From NCBI GenBank assembly GCA_013153405.1, contig JAADEM010000150.1, positions 1 to 60,326 of the forward strand: DNA of 60,326 nt, read 5' to 3'. Positions 36,386 to 43,300 of the stretch are shown here, piece by piece. The notes under the pieces are model-generated. The model was not told the DNA's origin. It worked only from the letters and a program-made list of their open reading frames with translations, and ran no database searches. Numbering within the stretch: the stretch's first letter is position 1; every line of letters begins with the position of its first letter. The translations under genes and the position numbers were made by a program. The DNA is from Chlorobiota bacterium (GTDB lineage: Bacteria > Bacteroidota > Bacteroidia > Bacteroidales > Marinilabiliaceae).

Positions 36386-37287
36386 CTTCTTTCAGCTATT
36401 CTCAATTTCGCACTGCGTGCCCTGTTATTTTTTTCAATCTCTTCATCCGACGGAACAATAACTTTTCGGTTAACTGCCTTGAGCGGAACATCCGCGTTAC
36501 CAAACATGTCGGTTTCAATTTGTGACTTACGACAATCACCTGTTTTTATGAAATTTTTCACAAGCCTGTCTTCCAGGCTATGATATGAAATTATTGACAC
36601 TCTTCCCCCTTTTTTCAATACAGACGGAATCTGCATAAGAGTTTCTTCAAGCACTGTCATTTCTCCGTTCACCTCTATTCTGAGTGCCTGAAACACCTTT
36701 GCAAGGTATTTCGACACATCTTTTTTAGGAGCCGTCTTTTCAGCTACCTGTTTGAGATCGTCGGTAGTTTCAAAAAAACGGCTATGCCTGAATGCTGCAA
36801 TTTCTTTCACAAGACGCCCGGCATTCTTTATTTCACCGTAATTATAAAAGATATTTTTAAGGTCCTTTTCCTCATAGTTATTAAGAACGGATGCTGCATC
36901 TTTTCCTGCCTTACCGTTCATTCTCATATCAAGAGCGCCACTGTGCCGGAAAGAAAAACCACGCGAAGCATCATCAAAATGATGTGACGACACGCCAAGG
37001 TCTCCCAGAATACCATCAACCTGTTCTATTCCCAGATATCTCAGAAAATTCGTAAGATATCTGAAATTATGCCTGACAAAAACCAGCCTGTTATCATCCG
37101 GCCTGTTTCTGTACGCATCCTCATCCTGGTCAAAAACAACAAGTTTGCCATTTCCCAGCCGGCTCAGGATTTCACGACTGTGCCCTCCTCCTCCGAAAGT
37201 CAGGTCTACATATATTCCGCCTTCCCTGACATCAAGCCCATCAACCGACTCCTTTAGCAAAACAGGTATGTGATATTGCTCATTCAT
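36382..37287 (-). CDS. rsmH: 16S rRNA (cytosine1402-N4)-methyltransferase
   Basis: SAM-dependent methylation of C1402 in 16S rRNA (MraW). About 301 residues starting MNEQYHIPVLLKES. VDLTFGGGGHSREIL is the SAM-binding motif near 28-42, GDLGVSSHHFD the second signature, and ISYHSLEDRLVK the C-terminal signature. The ATG at 37287 is preferred; a TTG at 37293 would overlap the mraZ stop. A conserved companion of mraZ at the head of dcw clusters. Confidence 0.95.
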   Translation of the reverse strand: MNEQYHIPVLLKESVDGLDVREGGIYVDLTFGGGGHSREILSRLGNGKLVVFDQDEDAYRNRPDDNRLVFVRHNFRYLTNFLRYLGIEQVDGILGDLGVSSHHFDDASRGFSFRHSGALDMRMNGKAGKDAASVLNNYEEKDLKNIFYNYGEIKNAGRLVKEIAAFRHSRFFETTDDLKQVAEKTAPKKDVSKYLAKVFQALRIEVNGEMTVLEETLMQIPSVLKKGGRVSIISYHSLEDRLVKNFIKTGDCRKSQIETDMFGNADVPLKAVNRKVIVPSDEEIEKNNRARSAKLRIAERR

Positions 37288-37289
37288 AA

Positions 37290-37757
37290 TCAATCAGTCA
37301 GCTTCAAATCATCTTTCCCCAGAATATCTTCGGCAAGCCTTCCAAGCTCGTCAGGATCAACCTCACTTTCATGATATGCTTTACTGTTCCATATCTCGAT
37401 ATTACTATCCACTCCTACCAGCACCACCTCCTGTTCCGCACCTATCTCGTCCTTAAGCTTTCGTGGTATCAGAATACGACCGTTTCCATCAAAACTCACT
37501 TCAGACAAGCCCCTGAAAAAAGCCCTCATAAACTTATTATGATCCCTGTTATACGGGTTTATTTTGGCCCTTATCTTCTCAAGCTCCTTTTCCCACTGGT
37601 TGAACGGAGTTAACACCAGACAGTTTTCATAAAGATTTTTACGCACCACAAAGCGGTCACTTCCATTGCCTACCATCGTTTTTTTGAACGGTGCCGGAAG
37701 TACTATACGCCCCTTTGCGTCAAGCTTACATGTAAAATCTCCGATGAATGCTGCCAT
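37290..37757 (-). CDS. mraZ: Transcriptional regulator MraZ
   Basis: AbrB-like DNA-binding protein that represses its own operon in E. coli. The 155 residues are two tandem SpoVT/AbrB-like halves, with KLDAKGRIVLPAPFK (about 11-25) and SFDGNGRILIPRKLK (about 88-102) as the matching DNA-contacting segments. It is the first gene of the division cluster. Four TGG boxes at exact 10-base spacing lie 39-78 bases upstream and are the likely target. Confidence 0.96.
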   Translation of the reverse strand: MAAFIGDFTCKLDAKGRIVLPAPFKKTMVGNGSDRFVVRKNLYENCLVLTPFNQWEKELEKIRAKINPYNRDHNKFMRAFFRGLSEVSFDGNGRILIPRKLKDEIGAEQEVVLVGVDSNIEIWNSKAYHESEVDPDELGRLAEDILGKDDLKLTD

Positions 37758-37771
37758 TTTCTTAAATCTAT

Positions 37772-37799
37772 CAAAAGGTAAAAGTAATAATTTTTCAAA
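37772..37799 (-). promoter_or_regulatory. Candidate promoter of the dcw cluster
   Basis: On the minus strand TTTG (37799-37796), 15 bases, then TACCTTTT (37780-37773) followed by G: a near match to TAnnTTTG with one extra T. Spacing is shorter than usual. The -33 overlaps the last MraZ box, as expected for repression by occlusion. Confidence 0.45.
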
Positions 37800-37834
37800 C
37801 CACTATCAACCATTTTACACCACTTTATTCCACC
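37796..37834 (-). promoter_or_regulatory. Putative MraZ operator: four TGG boxes at 10-bp spacing
   Basis: Minus-strand pentamers GTGGA, GTGGT, ATGGT and GTGGT have their TGG cores at 37832-37830, 37822-37820, 37812-37810 and 37802-37800. The cores are exactly 10 bases apart, separated by AT-rich 5-base spacers. Known MraZ targets are direct TGGGN repeats separated by five bases, which this closely mimics. The array lies 43 bases upstream of the mraZ ATG. Confidence 0.8.
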
Positions 37835-37859
37835 TTGTTAATAACTTTTTCCCTAAAGG

Positions 37860-38078
37860 CTATATTTCAGAGGGATAAAGAACAGCTGAATATCCGGTCT
37901 TACGGAAACTGTTTTTACACATTACAACGATAATATCAAACCGGATTCTACCGCAGACATCACAAGTATCTTTTAAGTCCGGAAAATACAACCGGAGCCT
38001 GACAGCATGGTTGATTTTACCGAACAAACAACGTGAACAATTCATTTCCATACATTTATTGCTACCTAAAACCACCAC
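37860..38078 (-). CDS. Possible mini-protein with two CxxC motifs
   Basis: Open frame of up to 72 codons in the gap between mraZ and glsA. With an internal start near codon 10 or 12 it would read MEMNCSRCLFGK and later TCDVCGR: two CxxC pairs about 25 residues apart, the spacing of a small zinc ribbon. The frame ends just before the MraZ operator, so it would be read in the same direction as the dcw cluster. No family was recognised, and a chance open frame is quite possible. A 7-bp inverted repeat (38085-38104) lies directly upstream. The rest of 37758-38211 holds only the MraZ operator and AT-rich sequence. Confidence 0.3.
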   Translation of the reverse strand: MVVLGSNKCMEMNCSRCLFGKINHAVRLRLYFPDLKDTCDVCGRIRFDIIVVMCKNSFRKTGYSAVLYPSEI

Positions 38079-38084
38079 ACTGAC

Positions 38085-38104
38085 ATACCTGTATAATCAG
38101 GTAT
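38085..38104. repeat. Short inverted repeat between glsA and the mini-ORF
   Basis: ATACCTG, six-base AT loop, CAGGTAT: a perfect 7-bp palindrome. It could be an operator or a weak terminator (TTTTATTT follows on the plus strand). It lies 108 bases upstream of glsA. Confidence 0.5.
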
Positions 38105-38211
38105 TTTATTTATGAATTAACATTTGGCATAACACAGATTTCATTTCACAATTAATAATTTGATTAGAATCTCAAAAAAGATTATTTTAACCGAAAACAA
38201 ACAGCAGAATT

Positions 38212-39048
38212 ATGACAAAAAAGGAAGTTCATAATAATGACAAATTAATAGACCTGAACAATGTTTTTAAAAGCAAAAACCCCAGGCTTTACAAATACTT
38301 CCCCAAGTTCATCATAAGCATCCTGAAGCGTATAATCCATCAGGATGCCATAAACGATTTCATAAACAGAAACAGGCACAAACACGGATTGGACTTTGCC
38401 CGTGCCACAGCTGATGAGTTTTTGAAAGATTACAATAGTTATGGTCTTGATGAGATTCCGGACGGACGCTATATCTTTGCCTCGAATCATCCGCTCGGAG
38501 GTCTCGACGGTATGGTATTCTTAACTCTGGTAGGAGAAAGGTTTCCCAATGTACTTTTCCCAGTAAACGACATATTGCTAAACATTGACAATATGAAAGA
38601 TCATTTTGTGCCTATCAACAAACACGGTTCACAAGGACGGGAAGCTGCAAAAAAGCTTGAAGATGCCTATGCTTCCGACAATCAGATACTGATGTTTCCG
38701 GCCGGACTAGTAAGCCGAAAAATAAACGGTAAAATAACAGATTTGGAATGGAAGCGCAATTTCATAAAAAAAGCCATTAAGCACAAACGCGACATTGTTC
38801 CCGTTCACATCACAGGTCGAAACAGCAATTTCTTTTACAACCTTGCCAATCTTAGAAAAAAACTTGGAATAAAAGCAAACATAGAGATGCTGTTTTTACC
38901 CGATGAAATGTTCAAGACAAAATCAAAACACATCACTGTTAGATTTGGCAAACCCGTTAAGTGGGAAGAGCTGAACAACGGTGACAAACCTGAAAAGTGG
39001 GCACAAAAAATAAAGGAACTCTCTTACAACTTGGCAAAAAACAATTAA
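38212..39048 (+). CDS. glsA: O-acyltransferase of the glycine-lipid pathway (GlsA-like)
   Basis: PlsC-superfamily acyltransferase of 278 residues. It probably adds the second, ester-linked acyl chain to an N-acyl glycine, the step assigned to GlsA in Bacteroides. The acceptor/catalytic motif is SNHPLGGLD (His93, Asp99) with five residues between His and Asp, where classical PlsC proteins have four. FPAGLVSR lies near 163 and VPVHITGRNSNFFYN near 195. Only weakly hydrophobic, so a peripheral inner-membrane protein is likely. The partner N-acyltransferase glsB starts 23 bases after the stop. A hemolysin-type lysophospholipid acyltransferase role is the alternative. Confidence 0.8.
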   Translation: MTKKEVHNNDKLIDLNNVFKSKNPRLYKYFPKFIISILKRIIHQDAINDFINRNRHKHGLDFARATADEFLKDYNSYGLDEIPDGRYIFASNHPLGGLDGMVFLTLVGERFPNVLFPVNDILLNIDNMKDHFVPINKHGSQGREAAKKLEDAYASDNQILMFPAGLVSRKINGKITDLEWKRNFIKKAIKHKRDIVPVHITGRNSNFFYNLANLRKKLGIKANIEMLFLPDEMFKTKSKHITVRFGKPVKWEELNNGDKPEKWAQKIKELSYNLAKNN

Positions 39049-39071
39049 CTTTGTAGTAAATATCTAAATAT

Positions 39072-40022
39072 ATGAATAAATCTAAACCTGTAATCCCACC
39101 GGTACCTAAAGAGAAGTTGCTGTCGGAACTGACAGATAAGATTTTTGTGCGCAGAACCAACAAGGGGAACAATGAGATTTATGACTTCACCGCTCACGAC
39201 GCACCGGCCCTGATGGAAGAGGTAGGCCGTCTGCGGGAAATAACGTTCCGCCTTGCAGGTGGCGGCACGGGAAAACCTGCCGATATTGACATCTACGATA
39301 CTGCAGAAATACCTTACCGGCAACTGATAGTGTGGGATCCTGATGCACAGGAAGTCCTGGGTGGTTACAGATATATTCTTGGGAATAACCTGCCGAAAAA
39401 TGAAAAAGGCGAGATTATACTTGCTACATCAAGGTTATTTCACCTGTCTGATAAATTCATAAACGAATACCTTCCTTATACAATTGAGCTGGGAAGATCT
39501 TTTGTACAACCGGAATATCAGTCGAGCAAAGCAGGAGCCAAAAGTCTGTTTGCACTCGACAATCTATGGGACGGATTAGGTACTCTCATAATTCACCATC
39601 CCGACATGAAATATTTTTTCGGTAAAGTAACAATGTACACAAACTTTAACCTTGAAGCACGAGATCTCATCCTGGGTTTTATGAAAAAACATTTCAGAGA
39701 CAAGGACAACCTTGTTTATCCACACAAACCCGTTAAAATATCTCTTACCGAAGAACAGCTAAATGAAATATTCTCAGGTGAGAATTTTGAAGAAGACTAT
39801 AAAATATTAAGCAAAAAAGTTCGTGCCCTTGGTGAGAATATTCCACCGCTCATAAATGCCTACATGAACCTGTCGCCTTCGATGAGAACATTCGGAACAG
39901 CTATTAATGATCACTTCGGCGATGTGGAAGAAACAGGAATAATCATCACCATTAAAGATTTATATTCACAAAAAGTAGGACGACACGTTTCTTCATACAA
40001 ACCGGGGAAAGAGAAAAATTAA
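39072..40022 (+). CDS. glsB: N-acyltransferase of the glycine-lipid pathway (GlsB/OlsB-like)
   Basis: 316-residue acyl-ACP-dependent N-acyltransferase of the GNAT-like OlsB family. It should acylate the amino group of glycine with a 3-hydroxy acyl chain, giving the substrate for the O-acyltransferase encoded just upstream. The core has VGRLREITFRLAGGGTG, IVWDPDAQEVLGGYRYILG, YTIELGRSFVQPEYQ and a domain ending near residue 220; the last ~90 residues are an extension. Ornithine rather than glycine as acceptor cannot be excluded from sequence. A repeat element begins nine bases after the stop. Confidence 0.82.
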   Translation: MNKSKPVIPPVPKEKLLSELTDKIFVRRTNKGNNEIYDFTAHDAPALMEEVGRLREITFRLAGGGTGKPADIDIYDTAEIPYRQLIVWDPDAQEVLGGYRYILGNNLPKNEKGEIILATSRLFHLSDKFINEYLPYTIELGRSFVQPEYQSSKAGAKSLFALDNLWDGLGTLIIHHPDMKYFFGKVTMYTNFNLEARDLILGFMKKHFRDKDNLVYPHKPVKISLTEEQLNEIFSGENFEEDYKILSKKVRALGENIPPLINAYMNLSPSMRTFGTAINDHFGDVEETGIIITIKDLYSQKVGRHVSSYKPGKEKN

Positions 40023-40030
40023 AGAACACC

Positions 40031-40388
40031 AGAGGATATCCAAAAAGTAAAAAAACAAACGTCATTGGTAGAAGGAACGACGAACCCTGCCTGGAAAATC
40101 AACTCAGACAGGCCCGCCTGACCAGCGCAGTCTGGTCTACCTGGCGGTCAGACAGATGATTGCTTAATGCGTCATTGCAAATCCGTCGGTAGACGGGTGA
40201 AGCCTGCCTGCGCCGGGCCATCGGTAGACAGACAATTTCAGAACGGTTAAGATAGCCTGCCCGACTTATTCAGGCGGGCTTCTTCGCTCGCGCTCATCGC
40301 GATGACGCTGACATTTCGTCATTTACTCATTATGCCCCAAGAATCTGGGGTGAAATCTCGCAATGACGTTTTTGGGGGGATATCCTCT
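40031..40388. repeat. Interspersed repeat element, copy B (358 bp)
   Basis: Bounded by AGAGGATATCC (40031-40041) and its perfect complement (40378-40388). The inner GGATATCCAAAAAGT corresponds to the terminus of copy A. Shared blocks include ATTGCTTAA...CGTCATTGCAAA near 40159, GCCTGCCCGACTTattCAGGCGGGC near 40255-40279, CTTCTTCGCTCGCGCTCATCG near 40279 and GGGGTGAAATCTCGCAATGACG near 40347. No gene lies within. It separates glsB from the flavoprotein gene; 40389-40501 has no further feature. Confidence 0.85.
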
Positions 40389-40501
40389 TTTTTATGAAAA
40401 AAGTTACGGATCTGATCTGACTGAATATAAATACCATTCCCGAAACAAAAAGGCATTTAAAAAGTTATTATTTTTAAGCAATCACAACTTAGATTCAACA
40501 A

Positions 40502-41995
40502 ATGCATGATAATACAACTTACGACATTACCGTAATCGGCAGCGGTCCGGCAGGATTTGCTGCAGTAAACAGAGCTCTCGACTATGGAATGAACATATGC
40601 CTTGTGGAAGAAAAAAACATTGGCGGCACAGGGGTAGTAAACGGGGTACTGACCTCAAAAACAATGTATGAGCTATCGATGGACTATGCAATTGCCGCCA
40701 GGATTGACCGGGGCTATCGTGCAGGAACCCTTGCCGTAAACTACAACGAAGTAAAAAAAACAATCATTCAGGCTGCCAAAGAAAAGCAGTATCAAATGCT
40801 TAGTCAGATAGAGACCTTTGCTCCCGGCAAAAAGAACAAAAAAGGAAGCGTTACTCTGAAAAAAGGCAGGGCTTCGTTTATCGACACAAATACTATAAAA
40901 ATAACCTCCCCCGACAGCAAAGAAGAAATAGTAAACAGCAAAAATTTCATTGTTGCCACTGGGTCGAAACCAAGAAAATATCCCGGACTTGAAATAGACG
41001 GTAAAAGAGTTATTACATCAGACCACATTTTAAGCCTAGACAAATTTCCGGAAAGAATGCTTATAGTCGGTTCTGGAATCATCGGTTGTGAATTTGCAAC
41101 CATCTTCTCGAATTTCAGGCAAACGGAGGTACATTTGCTTGATCGCGCCCATCGTGTTATACCATACGAAGATGATGATGTAAGTGATTTCGTATCTGAC
41201 AACCTTGAAATGAACGGTGTGATAATTCACCACACGGCATCACTACGGGAAATAAGGAAACAACCTGACCACCTGGAAATAATTCTTGATTACGATAACG
41301 GCTACAGCAAAGTTTTTGAAGTTGATGTGGTTCTTATAGCTATTGGCCGTGAACTCAATACTAAAAACCTGGGGCTTGAAAACATTGGCATAACAACAAA
41401 CAAACGTGGTGTTATTAAAATAAACAAAGACTGTCTGCTCGAAAACGACAAAGGAATCTGCAATATCTTTGCGGCAGGTGACATTACAGGACATTATCAG
41501 CTTTTCAGTGTTGCCGAACACCAGGGACGCCTTGCCGTAGAAAAAATTGCAGGCAATGAGTGGTTTGCTCCCGACTATTCCCATCTGTCCACTCTTATGT
41601 TCTTTAAACCCGAAGTAGCTGCTGTAGGAGCAAACGAAAAGATCCTGCGCGAGAAGAAAACTCCATACAAAGTGGCTTATTACTCAAACAAGCTGGTAAA
41701 CCGTGCCATTGCAATGCGAAACACAGGCGGATTCGTAAAAATACTTGTAAGCAACGATGACGAACAAAGGCTGCTGGGGATGCGGGCAGCAGGTCCTCAG
41801 GCTTCATCTCTCATTGTTGCGGCAGCCCATCTCATCAGCAAAGGCATATCTCTGAAAGACGCCCTGAATATATTTTATCCACACCCAAGCCTGCCAGAAG
41901 GAATCCAGGAGTGTATGCGTTTATTGCACAACAGTTCGGTGTACAAACCCGAAGCCTTTCCTGACTACATATACATCAGAGAATGGCAACCATAA
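40502..41995 (+). CDS. Dihydrolipoamide-dehydrogenase-fold flavoprotein lacking redox cysteines
   Basis: 497-residue class I pyridine nucleotide-disulfide oxidoreductase by fold. It has FAD-binding GSGPAGFAA at 13-21, NAD(P)-binding VGSGIIGCEFATIF near 190, the second FAD motif IFAAGDITGHYQLFSVAEHQG near 320-340, and a C-terminal dimerisation domain with HPHPSLPEG retaining the catalytic His and Glu. The motif that normally reads GGTCxxxxC is GGTGVVNGV (Gly44, Val49), so the redox-active disulfide is gone. It cannot be a lipoamide dehydrogenase in the usual sense; an NAD(P)H transhydrogenase-like or other hydride-transfer role is possible. No 2-oxoacid dehydrogenase genes are near. A serine hydrolase follows. 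Confidence 0.85.
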   Translation: MHDNTTYDITVIGSGPAGFAAVNRALDYGMNICLVEEKNIGGTGVVNGVLTSKTMYELSMDYAIAARIDRGYRAGTLAVNYNEVKKTIIQAAKEKQYQMLSQIETFAPGKKNKKGSVTLKKGRASFIDTNTIKITSPDSKEEIVNSKNFIVATGSKPRKYPGLEIDGKRVITSDHILSLDKFPERMLIVGSGIIGCEFATIFSNFRQTEVHLLDRAHRVIPYEDDDVSDFVSDNLEMNGVIIHHTASLREIRKQPDHLEIILDYDNGYSKVFEVDVVLIAIGRELNTKNLGLENIGITTNKRGVIKINKDCLLENDKGICNIFAAGDITGHYQLFSVAEHQGRLAVEKIAGNEWFAPDYSHLSTLMFFKPEVAAVGANEKILREKKTPYKVAYYSNKLVNRAIAMRNTGGFVKILVSNDDEQRLLGMRAAGPQASSLIVAAAHLISKGISLKDALNIFYPHPSLPEGIQECMRLLHNSSVYKPEAFPDYIYIREWQP

Positions 41996-42038
41996 CTTTT
42001 TTATTTAAATTTACTAACCTAACAAAAAACCATCAGTT

Positions 42039-43190
42039 ATGAGTAAAGAAAATCAAAACAGAACCCGCAAAGTAATCTCAATATTCCTGCTTGTTCTGTT
42101 TATCATCTGGAGCTTTTCACCATACTACCTGAAAAAAGCACTAATACACTGGTATCCGGGAATTGATGATTATGAAATATTTGAAAACCGGACAGTAAAG
42201 GCATCCGACAGTCCCGTACCCTGGGCAAAAGCAAAGAACTACAATAAACCGGAATTGTCAAAAACACTAAAAGACACTCTTGAAAACTATGAATCAGTTG
42301 CTTTTGTGGTAATCAGGAACGACAGTCTGCTCATCGAGAAATACTGGGATAATTACGGACCAGACTCCTATTCCAACTCTTTTTCTATGGCCAAAAGTAT
42401 AGTTTCTCTGCTGATTGGTGCCGCTATTGATGAGGGAAAGATAGGCTCTGTTGATGATCCGGTTTACAGATATCTTCCTCATCTGAATGAAGGGAAAAGC
42501 CGTGACCTGACTATTCGAGATTTGCTTACCATGAGCTCGGGAAGCAACTGGGATGAGAGCTACAACAGCCCTCTGAGTATGACAACCGAAGCATATTACG
42601 GAAACAATCTGCCGGAACTTGCCAAAAGAATACACGTTGTGGATCAACCCGGAAAGCAGTTCAGTTATAAAAGCGGAGATTCCCAGCTGCTCGGATTATT
42701 AATCAGAAATGCCACAGGGAAAACTCTCAGCGAATATTGCTCAGAAAAACTCTGGCAACCAATAGGAGCTGTCAATGATGCACTTTGGTCGCTAGACAGA
42801 AAAGACGGATACGAAAAAGCATACTGCTGTTTTAACAGTAACGCTCTTGATTTTGCAAGGTTTGGAAAACTCATGCTTAACAAAGGCAGATTCGATGATA
42901 AACAGATAATACCTGAACGATACATTACTAAAGCAATGTCACCGGCATCATATCTGACCGACAATTCAGGAAAGCCTGTAGACTTTTACGGTTATCAATT
43001 CTGGATTATGCATGACGGAGGTAAAAGCTATCCGTATATGAGAGGAATCCTCGGACAATATATAATTGCTGTCCCCGAGAAAAATGCAATCATAGTACGG
43101 CTGGGCCATAAGCGCAGCAAATCGTACAACGGCCATCACCCATGGGATGCATACACCTACCTGAAAGAAGGGTTGAAGCTTTTGAAGTGA
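42039..43190 (+). CDS. Membrane-anchored serine hydrolase (beta-lactamase/DD-peptidase fold)
   Basis: 383-residue member of the class C beta-lactamase-like family. An N-terminal membrane helix (about 12-30) anchors the domain outside the inner membrane. The nucleophile motif is SMAK (SFSMAKSIVSLL near 112), the second motif SYKSGDS supplies the Tyr, and HDGGKSY may be the KTG equivalent. The family includes esterases, D-amino-acid peptidases and true beta-lactamases; resistance should not be inferred. It follows the flavoprotein by 43 bases, but no functional link is evident. Confidence 0.82.
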   Translation: MSKENQNRTRKVISIFLLVLFIIWSFSPYYLKKALIHWYPGIDDYEIFENRTVKASDSPVPWAKAKNYNKPELSKTLKDTLENYESVAFVVIRNDSLLIEKYWDNYGPDSYSNSFSMAKSIVSLLIGAAIDEGKIGSVDDPVYRYLPHLNEGKSRDLTIRDLLTMSSGSNWDESYNSPLSMTTEAYYGNNLPELAKRIHVVDQPGKQFSYKSGDSQLLGLLIRNATGKTLSEYCSEKLWQPIGAVNDALWSLDRKDGYEKAYCCFNSNALDFARFGKLMLNKGRFDDKQIIPERYITKAMSPASYLTDNSGKPVDFYGYQFWIMHDGGKSYPYMRGILGQYIIAVPEKNAIIVRLGHKRSKSYNGHHPWDAYTYLKEGLKLLK

Positions 43191-43300
43191 TAAAAATATT
43201 ATTATAAAAAACGGATGTCAGGGAAGTCATCATTCTGAATGAAATGACAGAGTGATTATACTTTTCAGACACCCGCTTCTTCGTCTTCAATATATTTCGA

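Noticed and set aside
42039-43190. Antibiotic-resistance beta-lactamase
   Set aside because: Only the general serine-hydrolase fold is shown; membrane anchoring and motif variants do not support a resistance call.
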